Shown here: piece after piece, positions 43,393 to 51,487 of the stretch | Numbering within the stretch: position 1 is the first letter of the stretch | How the letters are laid out: each line of letters begins with the position of its first letter | Assembly: GCA_035315345.1 (NCBI GenBank) | Contig: DATFYA010000082.1 | Location: 1 to 62,759, forward strand | Source of the DNA: Candidatus Methylomirabilota bacterium | GTDB taxonomy: Bacteria > Methylomirabilota > Methylomirabilia > Rokubacteriales > CSP1-6 | Direction: 5' to 3' | Length of the DNA: 62,759 bases | The notes under the pieces: model-generated | Databases searched by the model: none | What the model saw: only the letters and a program-made list of their open reading frames with translations | Told to the model about the DNA's origin: nothing | Made by a program: the position numbers and the translations under genes

Positions 43393-44199
43393 TCAGGCAT
43401 TTCGCAATCTCGCGTGTAGTAAATGGACGGTGTAGGGTATGCCCGCCTCTGTCGCCAGCGTGGCGATTGCCGCTCGCACCGCCCGGTCACATTCCGCTCT
43501 CACCGCCTGGGGGATGTCCACCAACTGCCCTTCGATTCGAACCCACCAGCTCCAGTGCCCGTCTAGAGTATCGAAGTAGGTGAGATAGCTCTCGGTCACG
43601 CTGAGCTTGTGCGGTTCAAACGCCTTGCCGAAAAGGGTCACGGCCTGATCGAGTGTCAGTTGTTTGCGCAACGAGGCCGCCTTGACCATCATGGCTGGCG
43701 TCATATACTTGAAAAACACCGGCGTCGTCGTCCGAATGAACTCCCGCCCGTTCTGCCGCCCGATGAACGTCAGGTCCATCTCCCCGGTGGGCTTCAGCAC
43801 CCGTGCGAGCTCAGCGACTGATTTATCCAGGTCAGTGGTCCAGTGAAAGGCCAGGATGCTATACAGGTAGTCAACCGAACGGCTCGCCAGTGGCAGGTTT
43901 TCAAAGCTTCCCTCGAGGACCTGCACATTGGAGTGCCTGGCGGTCCGCTCCGTCGCTATTTTGCGCATATTCGCAGCCGGCTCCACCCCGATGAACTGTA
44001 CGTCGGCCGAGTGACGTGATGCGAACTGCGCCAACTCCCTGCCTACCCCGCATCCGACGTCAACAACAACCTTGTGCTTGGCCGCGAGTGTCACCAGACC
44101 CAAGGAGTGTCGCCCGACACATCCCCAGCAGGAACCTAGGTTCTCGGGGGCGTCGTATTCGCCGGCGAATCTCGAGTAGGTCTCGATTACGGAGTTCAT
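43393..44199 (-). CDS. SAM-dependent methyltransferase (class I)
   Basis: 268 residues. Motif I is VVVDVGCGVGRELAQFA at about residues 50-66; post-motif VLEGSFENLPLASRSVDYL and FHWTTDLDKSVAELARVLKPTGEM follow the class I fold of Methyltransf_11/25 type. It is located between the adenylation gene and carrier protein gene, so it probably methylates the activated acid or its precursor. The acceptor is unknown. Confidence 0.88.
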   Translation of the reverse strand: MNSVIETYSRFAGEYDAPENLGSCWGCVGRHSLGLVTLAAKHKVVVDVGCGVGRELAQFASRHSADVQFIGVEPAANMRKIATERTARHSNVQVLEGSFENLPLASRSVDYLYSILAFHWTTDLDKSVAELARVLKPTGEMDLTFIGRQNGREFIRTTTPVFFKYMTPAMMVKAASLRKQLTLDQAVTLFGKAFEPHKLSVTESYLTYFDTLDGHWSWWVRIEGQLVDIPQAVRAECDRAVRAAIATLATEAGIPYTVHLLHARLRNA

Positions 44200-44271
44200 T
44201 GCGCACCGTCTCCCCCCCGAACCTGCTCAGCGGCCCAAAGCGGTCCAAGGTGCTCGAGCAACGCCCGGCCG

Positions 44272-45888
44272 TCAATGGGCCTGATCGGGCTCAAGTCGGA
44301 AGCCCTCCATCAGTCGGCGCCGGTCGATCTTGCCGCTGGTATTCCTGGGCAGTGCGTCCATGGCTGTCCACCGAGATGGCAGCATGTATTGGGGCAGAGC
44401 CTTCCCCAGGTCTTTGCGCAAGGAGCTAGGAGTCACCTGGGCGCTCGATGCCGGTACGTAGGCACAGCAAATGACTGCCCCTTCGAAGCCTTCGGTCGGG
44501 ATCGCGACGACCGCCGATTCCCTCACGCCTTCCACGGTGGCCAGGGCGACTTCGATCTCACCGAGTTCGATCCGATGTCCACGGCTCTTGATCTGGAAAT
44601 CGGTCCTCCCGCGGAAATACACCAGACCGGCTTCACCGATCCGAGCCCGATCGCCGGTCTTGTAAATGCGATCGGATGGGTCGCCGCGAGCCGGGTCGGG
44701 CAGAAAGACGGATCGTGTCTTGTCCGGATCCCTCCAGTAGCCCGGGCTCAATCCGACGCCACGGATATAGAGATCGCCCTCCTCGCCGTTGGCCACCGGC
44801 TGCAACGCTTCATTGAGCACGAGCAGCCCTTCCCCGTCGCACGGAGTCCCGATCGGGATCTCGCGGGTCGGCTCGTGCGGGCATTCGGGCACCGTGTAGA
44901 AACTGCTCGCAACGGTCGCCTCGGTGGGGCCGTACAGATTCGTGAAGGTGACGTGCGGGAGGCGCTTCATCCAATAGATCAACGCGGGTGTCGGAAAGAC
45001 CTCCCCGCACCAGAGCAGCCGCTTCAGGGTGGGGAGGTCGTTGAAGTCGAGGACATCGAACTTGCTTACATAGGCGAGCAAGGAGGGGACCGAGAACCAT
45101 TGGGTGAGCTCAGCACGACGCATGAAGTCCATCAGCTTGCTCGGGAGCAGGTTCAGCTCGGGGGGAACGAGGTGGAGCTGGGCTCCGGACGCAAAGGTGC
45201 CGAAGAGATCGAAGACAGACAGGTCGAAGTGGAATGGGGAATGGCCCGATAGCCTGTCCGAGGGACCGATGCCGAAGTGCCTGGTGGCCCATTGGACGAA
45301 ATGGAATACGTTGGAGTGAGTAATCACGACCCCCTTCGGAATCCCGGTAGAACCTGATGTGAACAAGATGTACGCCGGGTCACCCGCGGTGCTCCGGTAG
45401 TGTAGAGGCTCCGTCGAGTATCCGGCGAGATCGGAGACCGAGAATGCCGCGCGAACGGGAGACTTCGGGCGGCCCCCCGTAGGGTCCATCCATCCAATGG
45501 ACGGTAACGCCCCCGTGGCGTGGTCGAGGATTCCGCACACGTCTTCCAGCAGGGGAGCGGTCGGCCCGGTGGCCAGGAGGCATCGGGGCTCGCAGCTGGC
45601 AATCATTCCTGCCAGCCGGGGAGCGGGGCTCGACGGGTCGAGGGGGACGTAGACGCAATCGGCCTTCAGGATTCCCAGGATGGTCTCGACCGCGACAGGC
45701 GACTTGGGCAGCAAGAAGCACACCCGATCGCCCTTCTTACATCCGGCGTCCCGGAGGAGTCTCCCCAGCCGAGTGCTGGATTGCTCCAGCTCGCCATACG
45801 TCAACCGTTTCTCGTTCATTGCCACGGCGACGGCCTCCCCGCGTTTCTCTGCCTGTTCGCTGACCGATTGGTGCAAGAGCCTGGTCAT
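44272..45888 (-). CDS. Stand-alone amino-acid adenylation enzyme (NRPS A-domain type)
   Basis: 538 residues from ATG 45888 (upstream in-frame residues are not conserved). Core motifs in order: YILFTSGSTGIPKGVVITH (A3), FHFDLSVFDLF (A4, with the aspartate that in amino-acid-activating domains holds the substrate amino group), NLYGPTEAT (A5), YKTGDRARI (A7), GRTDFQIKSRGHRIELGEIE (A8) and NTSGKIDRRRL (A10 lysine). It would activate an amino acid as adenylate and load it on the separate carrier protein. No condensation or thioesterase domain is present. It belongs to a compact minus-strand module inside an exopolysaccharide locus. Confidence 0.9.
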   Translation of the reverse strand: MTRLLHQSVSEQAEKRGEAVAVAMNEKRLTYGELEQSSTRLGRLLRDAGCKKGDRVCFLLPKSPVAVETILGILKADCVYVPLDPSSPAPRLAGMIASCEPRCLLATGPTAPLLEDVCGILDHATGALPSIGWMDPTGGRPKSPVRAAFSVSDLAGYSTEPLHYRSTAGDPAYILFTSGSTGIPKGVVITHSNVFHFVQWATRHFGIGPSDRLSGHSPFHFDLSVFDLFGTFASGAQLHLVPPELNLLPSKLMDFMRRAELTQWFSVPSLLAYVSKFDVLDFNDLPTLKRLLWCGEVFPTPALIYWMKRLPHVTFTNLYGPTEATVASSFYTVPECPHEPTREIPIGTPCDGEGLLVLNEALQPVANGEEGDLYIRGVGLSPGYWRDPDKTRSVFLPDPARGDPSDRIYKTGDRARIGEAGLVYFRGRTDFQIKSRGHRIELGEIEVALATVEGVRESAVVAIPTEGFEGAVICCAYVPASSAQVTPSSLRKDLGKALPQYMLPSRWTAMDALPRNTSGKIDRRRLMEGFRLEPDQAH

Positions 45889-45972
45889 TGCGTTGCCCGC
45901 GGGGCGGAGGCGAGAGAGGTGCGGACCAGCGGCATCGCGGTCATCTCGGTGGAGAGAGGGTGGGGGCATCCT

Positions 45973-47001
45973 TCATCGGGGTGTCACCTCAGTTTGCAGG
46001 GCAAGTCGGAACGCAATATTGGTGTGGCGCAGCTCCGATTCATCGGCCGGGACATCCAGGATGAATGTGCCGTACCCGAGCTTCACGTATCGCGCAAGCT
46101 CCTCGCCAACGCACCGATAGCTGCCCACGAGATACGGACAGAAGGTCTTGTAGTGCTGAAAGGGGATCAGCCAGTAGGGATTGGTCCCGGATTGCTCGCC
46201 CAACTGCGTCAGCTGCTTGTGCCAGACGGAGTCCGAGACCTTCATCGCCAGCTGATGCGTGAGCTGGCCTTTTCGATCTTCGGGAAAGCGTGCCCGGGCG
46301 ACACTCCACGCTTCCTCCTCATCCTCACGGGCAATGATCCCGATGCGCATCCCACGCTCGACGTCGGCGCCCGGCGGATCCCCTCCGTATTCCCCGGCCG
46401 GCTTCGGATATTCGACCGAAACAGCGCCGAGCGCTTTGACGGCCGCCAACCCGGCCTCCGAAGAGCCGGAGACGAAAACGCCCGGGACGAGATCCCGGGG
46501 CAGAGAAGGCGTCAGCTTGAGCCTCTCCACTCTGTAGAATTCGCCCGAGTAGGTCAGTGGAGACGCATCCGCGAGAAGTTGTTGAATGATGCCCGTGTAT
46601 TCCCTCAATCGCTCGTATCGCTTGTCATGAGGTGTCGTGTCGTTGAGCGCCGCCAGGTCGTTCTTGAAGCCCCCGGCGACCATATTGAGATACACCCGTC
46701 GTCCATAGAGGTAGCCGAGGGAGGCGATCATCTTGGCGACCGTGTAGGGATGCATGTAGGTGGGCTGGACAGCCACGAGCGGACACAACGCCTTCGTGTG
46801 CTGGATGATGATGTGGGTGATAAGCCAGGGGTCGACGAGCGAATTGTCCGTATACACGAGAATGCCTTTGCACCCGTGCTGCTCGCTCCAGCGCGCGACG
46901 TCGGTAACCCGCTCGACGTAGGCTTCCCGGCTTACCGCGCTGGATGGCGGACAAGTCGCGAATACCTCGACGGATCGCTCTGGTGATTGAGACATCGTCA
47001 T
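45973..47001 (-). CDS. Luciferase-like (LLM class) flavin-dependent monooxygenase
   Basis: 342 residues with the bacterial-luciferase TIM-barrel pattern: VTDVARWSEQHGCKGILVYTDNS, PLVAVQPTYMHPYTVAKMIASL, GRRVYLNMVAGGF and YTGIIQQLLADASPLTYSGEFYRVERL. These are typical of FMN-dependent LLM enzymes; related LLM enzymes occur as oxidative tailoring domains next to NRPS modules. A GGAGAC site precedes ATG 47001. It lies upstream of the adenylation enzyme in the same direction, so an oxidative step on a carrier-bound or free amino acid is plausible. Confidence 0.88.
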   Translation of the reverse strand: MTMSQSPERSVEVFATCPPSSAVSREAYVERVTDVARWSEQHGCKGILVYTDNSLVDPWLITHIIIQHTKALCPLVAVQPTYMHPYTVAKMIASLGYLYGRRVYLNMVAGGFKNDLAALNDTTPHDKRYERLREYTGIIQQLLADASPLTYSGEFYRVERLKLTPSLPRDLVPGVFVSGSSEAGLAAVKALGAVSVEYPKPAGEYGGDPPGADVERGMRIGIIAREDEEEAWSVARARFPEDRKGQLTHQLAMKVSDSVWHKQLTQLGEQSGTNPYWLIPFQHYKTFCPYLVGSYRCVGEELARYVKLGYGTFILDVPADESELRHTNIAFRLALQTEVTPR

Positions 47002-47168
47002 CCCAGTCTCCTTGTGGGCCCGGTGGGACCCGGCCCGACCAAGACATGGGTGGAGTACGGCCCTGGCCGGAGAGCGGAGCCGCCAGACCTGATGTAGATC
47101 TCGCGGAGACTGACCGGCGTATACCTCGCGGCAGAAGGCCTCATGCGCGCTATACAGAGAGGGAACGG

Positions 47169-47852
47169 CTATCGTTCCACCAGGTTGTCTGGCGCGCGCG
47201 GGTTTCCCCGGTCACGGCGTGCCGGCATGAACACGCGCGCCGGATTACCCAGCACCGTCGTTCCCGCCGAGACCTCCGTGAAGACTGCCGCCCCCATCGC
47301 CACCGTGGCCCAGCTCCCGACCGTTTTGCCGAGAAGAATTGAAGCCCCCGCTCCAACCAATGCTCCTTCTCCAACCCGGGCCCCGCCGGAAATGAGCGCG
47401 CCGGCACCAATGACGGCATACGGGCCGATGGACACCGCGTGCCCGATCACCGCGCCGATATTGATCGCGGTATGAGCACCGATCGAGGCATTGCTACTCA
47501 CGACGGCCCTGGCGCCGATGATCACACCTTCCCCTACCGTCGCCGACGGACGAAGCAACGCCGTTTCATCGATCACGCTGATGACATGCTGGCCGTATCC
47601 TTCGGCAACCTCGGTCAGGGCGCGGCGCGCACGGGGATCACCAACCGCGATGCAGAAATCCACCGATCCGGGCCTCACGTCACGGAGGACGGATCGATCT
47701 CCGATGACTCTGACTCCGTGGACGAGCCGATTGGCCGGTACCGCATCATCGACGAATCCGATGTCCGCGTAGCACTCCGGCATGGACCCGCGAACCATAT
47801 CCACGACCTCGCTCCCCAGTCCCCCGGCTCCCACGATGAGCAAGGTCTTCAT
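47169..47852 (-). CDS. PglD/NeuD-like sugar O/N-acyltransferase
   Basis: 227 residues starting at ATG 47852 (MKTLLIVGAGGLGSEVVDMV). An N-terminal nucleotide-sugar-binding Rossmann-like domain is followed by left-handed beta-helix hexapeptide repeats (SATVGEGVIIGARAVVSSNA, SIGPYAVIGAGALISGGARV) and ends with VLGNPARVF. Such enzymes acetylate or acylate nucleotide-linked amino sugars or sialic acids. It is the first gene of the minus-strand module and could use the acyl group supplied by the carrier protein. Confidence 0.88.
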   Translation of the reverse strand: MKTLLIVGAGGLGSEVVDMVRGSMPECYADIGFVDDAVPANRLVHGVRVIGDRSVLRDVRPGSVDFCIAVGDPRARRALTEVAEGYGQHVISVIDETALLRPSATVGEGVIIGARAVVSSNASIGAHTAINIGAVIGHAVSIGPYAVIGAGALISGGARVGEGALVGAGASILLGKTVGSWATVAMGAAVFTEVSAGTTVLGNPARVFMPARRDRGNPRAPDNLVER

Positions 47853-47960
47853 GGCTACCGTTCTTGTCGGGAAGTATTCATGTTCACACCACAATGAATA
47901 GCAGCTGCTTCGTCTCTCTACATACCAAGACGCCGGACGAAATCAATCGAAATCGGGTCG

Positions 47961-48029
47961 TACGACTCAAGTCGTAATCACGAGACCACAGGGTCGACTG
48001 GGCACGAACCTTGGTCTAATTGACGATCG
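47961..48029. promoter_or_regulatory. Second EPS control region with shared motifs
   Basis: Between the divergent acyltransferase (minus) and FemAB-like gene (plus), in a 400-base gene-free stretch. TACGACTCAAGTCGTA (47961-47976) is a near palindrome related to TACGACTCGAGT at 24682. GTCTAATTGACGATCG (48014-48029) is identical to 24774-24789. The rest of 47853-48259 contains no supported gene. Confidence 0.55.
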
Positions 48030-48259
48030 GACAATCGCGCCGGAGCATTTGAACGCCGGACCCCACAACACAGTTAAAGCGCGGCAGGACACAAGGAGAC
48101 GCATCCAGGTCGTGCGCGACGACACGCTGAGCCCGTGCCTACCCTCGCGCGATATCCCCAGTTCCGCACCGCGGCGAGCGGCGGTCGCGATCGCGACCCG
48201 CAGTCGCAACGAGCTGGAGGCGGTTGGGTTGCCGCTCCCGAGAGGACGTAGGCACGGCC

Positions 48260-49291
48260 GTGCGTTGTGAATGGATTCCGCCGGAATCGAAGGAATGGCT
48301 CGACATTGTCGACGCGGTACCGCATGACTTCTATCACCTGCCAGCGTATGCGCGGCTGGCCGCGGGCGCGGAAGGCGGCACGGCGGGCGCCTTTGTGATC
48401 CACGGTCGTCGAGGCCGTCTCCTGATTCCTTTGATCCGGCGTGAGATCGGGGCATCGCTGTTCGACGCTACGTCTCCCTACGGCTATCCATCCCCGCTCT
48501 GGTCCTCACCGGAGGGTACCGAGCTGGAGCATGAGGCACTCTCTGCATTCATTGAGGGTCTGCGGCGCGCACGGGTGATCTCAGCATTCGTTCGTCTACA
48601 CCCTCTGCTAACGACCGAGCTCAAGTGGTTCGAAGATCAAGGAGAGGTCGTGTGTGGAGGCGAAACCGTATACGTGGATCTTAGGAAGACCTTGGATGAG
48701 CTCTGGCGCGATACGAGACAGAACCATCGTCGGTCGATCCGCCGCGCGCTGACGTCCGGATTCGTCGCACTCGTGGACGAGACGTGGGCGCACCGAGTCG
48801 GGTTTCTGACTGCATACCGTGAAACCATGACGCGGGTAGATGCGGCGGACTACTACTTCTTCCCTGATCAGTACTTCACGGATTTGAGGGCAGCGCTCGG
48901 CGAGCGCCTGCACCTCTTCGTCGTCGAACACGAAGGCAGAGTTGCGGCGGCCGCGCTGTTCACCCAATGGTCCGGGATCGTTCAGTACCATCTCGGTGGT
49001 ACCTGCGACGAGTTCCTTTCGGTAGCGCCCATGAAGTTGCTGTTCCATTTCGCCCGCACGTGGTTCAAAGAGCGTGGCTGCACCGTCATGCATCTCGGCG
49101 GGGGCGTCGGCTCTAGACATGAGTCGGTGTTTCATTTCAAGGCGGGATTTGCGAGCACACGCGGCCGCTTTCACTCGTGGCGTGTCGTCGCCGAGCCTAG
49201 GGCCTACGCAGAACTCGTGGAGCGCTGGTGCCGTGAGACCGGGCGCGAACCGAGCGGCGCCTACTTCCCCGCGTACCGGGAGCCTCGATGA
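48260..49291 (+). CDS. FemAB/GNAT-type acyl- or aminoacyl-transferase
   Basis: 343 residues from GTG 48260 with GAGAGG 14 bases upstream; TTG 48224 would add 12 residues. Motifs: DFYHLPAYARLAAG at the N-terminus, IPLIRREIG..LFDATSPYGYPSPL, and in the second half VYVDLRKTLDELWRDTRQNHRRSIRRAL followed by LFVVEHEGRVAAAALFTQWSGIVQYHLGGT. This is the two-GNAT layout of FemX/lipid II:glycyltransferase-like proteins often found in exopolysaccharide loci. It may transfer an aminoacyl group, perhaps the product of the adenylation module, onto the glycan. Confidence 0.8.
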   Translation: MRCEWIPPESKEWLDIVDAVPHDFYHLPAYARLAAGAEGGTAGAFVIHGRRGRLLIPLIRREIGASLFDATSPYGYPSPLWSSPEGTELEHEALSAFIEGLRRARVISAFVRLHPLLTTELKWFEDQGEVVCGGETVYVDLRKTLDELWRDTRQNHRRSIRRALTSGFVALVDETWAHRVGFLTAYRETMTRVDAADYYFFPDQYFTDLRAALGERLHLFVVEHEGRVAAAALFTQWSGIVQYHLGGTCDEFLSVAPMKLLFHFARTWFKERGCTVMHLGGGVGSRHESVFHFKAGFASTRGRFHSWRVVAEPRAYAELVERWCRETGREPSGAYFPAYREPR

Positions 49292-49495
49292 CGCATGGGC
49301 CGACTCTTGGGGATCCGCCTCCCGCTCGGCCGCGCATAGGCGCGAGTTGCTCGCTGCCCGTTGGCGCCTTCTTGCAAAGGGCATCCAAGAGCCGATACGC
49401 GGCCCCCGTCGGCTGAGCGGACTCAGCCGAGCCTCTGGCTGAACAGCTCTCTGCCGCTGAAAGAAGAACTATCGGCGGACGCAGGGGTATAGACG

Positions 49496-49711
49496 GTGCA
49501 GCGCGAATACAAAGGCGCGCAAATAGAAGTGAGTTCCTACCCCTTCGACCAAAAGTGGCGCCCAATAGTCATCGTCTCCAGGCAGACCGAAGGCTGCGTT
49601 CAGATCAAGAATCTCAGGACACCTTCCGATTGGCTGTTCGACACCGAGGAAACATCCGACGAGAAAGGCTATCAGCTTGGTGCGGATTGGATCGACCGGC
49701 AAGAGCAGTGA
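49496..49711 (+). CDS. Conserved hypothetical small protein
   Basis: 71 residues from GTG 49496: MQREYKGAQIEVSSYPFDQK then WRPIVIVSR, ending WIDRQEQ. A compact beta-rich sequence with no recognised domain. The preceding 49292-49495 shows nothing recognisable. No operon partner; the next gene is convergent. Coding is supported by composition and amino-acid balance only. Confidence 0.55.
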   Translation: MQREYKGAQIEVSSYPFDQKWRPIVIVSRQTEGCVQIKNLRTPSDWLFDTEETSDEKGYQLGADWIDRQEQ

Positions 49712-49801
49712 ATGGCGGATGGCTGCGATGCATCCGAGCGCGCCTGGACACCGTCCAGCATGGCGCCGCCTCGCCAGGAGGCAGAGAACACGCCAGAGAC
49801 G

Positions 49802-50110
49802 CTACTGGCCGCCGACGAAGCGGACGCGCTCCTTGCCCTTCAGCGCGTTTGGAGTAATGGCCCACGTCCCGCCACACGCCGTCGTCGCGACCTTCCCGGC
49901 CGTCGCGGTTCCGCCGAACGGCAGCGTGAATCCGCTGGTGATACCGCCGAGGATGCAGAAGCTGCCCTTCACCGGCGCATACAGCAGCGTCGAGAAGACG
50001 CTCCCGGTCCCATACGCGACGTCCTGCGCGGTGGAGTCCGCATGCGCCTGGGACACGCCCGCCGACAGGACGAGCCCGATCCCTCCCGCGAATGCCAGGA
50101 TCCGTTTCAT
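49802..50110 (-). CDS. Small secreted protein
   Basis: 102 residues with a classical signal peptide (MKRILAFAGGIGLVLSAGVSQAHA) and a glycine-rich hydrophobic middle (YGTGSVFSTLLYAPVKGSFCILGGITSGFTLPFGGT). An AGGAGG site lies six bases before the ATG. No recognised domain; the hydrophobic part suggests membrane association. Confidence 0.7.
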   Translation of the reverse strand: MKRILAFAGGIGLVLSAGVSQAHADSTAQDVAYGTGSVFSTLLYAPVKGSFCILGGITSGFTLPFGGTATAGKVATTACGGTWAITPNALKGKERVRFVGGQ

Positions 50111-50149
50111 TTACACCTCCTGCGGAGCGGATGCCCGCCCGCCGTTCAT

Positions 50150-50665
50150 CTACCCGGCATGCCCGCGTGCGTGCATGCACCTGGCATACGCGTCGCGATA
50201 GCGCTGGTCTTGCTTCTGGTTCTCGTTCAGGCCGTACAGCGACCCGACCCCCGCGCCCACGATGCCGCCGATCGCCGCTCCCTTGCCCGCGCCGCGCCCG
50301 CCGTCCGCGATGGCCCCGCCGGCGGCTCCGACCGCCGCGCCGCCGATCGCCCCGATGGCGCCGTCCTTGACGATCTCCACCGTCTTGTCGCGCTGGCTGG
50401 CCTGCTCGGCCTGCTGATGACAGGCCTCGACGCTGGCCCGCGGTGGGGTCGAGGAGACCGGCTGAGGCGTCCGGGCGACCGCCGGCTGTGGCGCCGGAGC
50501 AGTCGCAACCCGTGACGGCGGCGTCGCGACTGCCACCACGTCACGATCTTCTCGAGCTCCGAAACGGTGTGCGACGACGATCTCCGTTACGAGGGCAGTG
50601 ACAACCACCACCGCCAGCCCGATCGTGGTGAGCTTCCAGGGATTGCCCCAATTCCCGTCGGCCAT
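50150..50665 (-). CDS. Glycine-zipper (YMGG-like) membrane-anchored protein
   Basis: 171 residues from ATG 50665, preceded by AAAGGAGG. One N-terminal membrane helix (LTTIGLAVVVVTALVTEIVV), a proline/alanine/threonine linker, then a glycine zipper: GAIGAIGGAAVGAAGGAIA and KGAAIGGIVGAGVGSLYG, ending DQRYRDAYARCMHARGH. Such proteins insert glycine-zipper helices into membranes, commonly in stress-response or envelope settings. It is in tandem with the small secreted protein. Confidence 0.8.
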   Translation of the reverse strand: MADGNWGNPWKLTTIGLAVVVVTALVTEIVVAHRFGAREDRDVVAVATPPSRVATAPAPQPAVARTPQPVSSTPPRASVEACHQQAEQASQRDKTVEIVKDGAIGAIGGAAVGAAGGAIADGGRGAGKGAAIGGIVGAGVGSLYGLNENQKQDQRYRDAYARCMHARGHAG

Positions 50666-51015
50666 GTGTGATCCTCCTTTGATCACTCGCTCGTTCGGGA
50701 TTGCTGCTGGGGCAACGCTCGTGCCATGGAAAAGATGCCGCAGTCGCGCACGAGACATCGACATTTGCCGACCGCCGCGAGCGGGTGAGTGTCAGCCCAT
50801 CACCACATCAAGCGAATGCGTGTAAGAACTACACGACGCTCGAGCACCCATCCCGACGTCGGCCGCGAAGAAGGCTATCGCCACAGGCGGGCTGGCGAGC
50901 TCAGGGCAGAACCGGCCCCATCACCCGCGACGCCATCTCAGCCGGGGCGGCATCGGCCCACGTGAGCTCGTACGTACAGACATGCTCCCGTGTCCGTACG
51001 GAGACTCCCTCCAAT
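50666..51015. other. Intergenic stretch without recognised feature
   Basis: 350 bases between the divergent glycine-zipper gene and the antitoxin remnant. No conserved frame, hairpin or promoter pair was recognised here; base composition is somewhat lower in G+C than the flanking genes. Confidence 0.5.
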
Positions 51016-51245
51016 ATGCTCAAGAAGCTGACGAAGACCGGGAACAGCCTCGCACTCGTGCTAGACAAACGTCTTCTGGACCGGGTCCGCATCGACGCGG
51101 ACACGCCGCTTGAAGTGTCCACCGATGGCGATTGATCGTGATATCCCCGGTGCGCGACCGCCGGAGGACGGCTCGTCGGAAGCGCATCGTTGCCGAGGCG
51201 CACCGTCAGTACGGAGGCGTCTTCAGGCAGCTCGCGGATTCGTGA
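51016..51245 (+). pseudogene. AbrB/MazE-type antitoxin, frameshifted
   Basis: ATG 51016 reads MLKKLTKTGNSLALVLDKRL then LDRVRIDADTPLEVSTDGD and stops at 51135. One base out of frame the family sequence continues as RLIVISPVRDRRRTARRKRI and VAEAHRQYGGVFRQLADS to TGA 51243-51245. The missing base lies near 51130. The SpoVT/AbrB-type DNA-binding part is complete, the toxin-binding tail is out of frame. It overlaps the toxin start (GTGA), as in intact pairs. Confidence 0.75.
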
Positions 51246-51430
51246 AGGTTGTCTTCCTGACGCTCGATGAAGCGATCGCACTGCACGCAGACCAGATCGA
51301 GCGGTACGGAGGACGGCCGGGGATCCGAGACCTCAGCCGGCTACAGTCCGCCCTGGGAGTCCCATCGGCCACGTTTGAAGGCCCTGCCGTGTCTGTGCAG
51401 CGACACCTTCGGATCAGACGGGAAGGGTAG
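51242..51430 (+). pseudogene. Doc/Fic-type toxin, 3'-truncated
   Basis: GTG 51242 reads VKVVFLTLDEAIALHADQIE then RYGGRPGIRDLSRLQSALGVPSATF, the N-terminus of Doc-type death-on-curing proteins. It then loses similarity and stops after 62 codons at 51430. The Fic motif HPF.DGNKR, which normally lies further downstream, is absent. The normal length is about 125 residues. With the frameshifted antitoxin this is a dead toxin-antitoxin locus. Confidence 0.75.
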
Positions 51431-51487
51431 CGCCGGGACGCCAGCATACCTCACTGACTTCCGTGTCAGCGCTCCGCCGCCGCGCCG

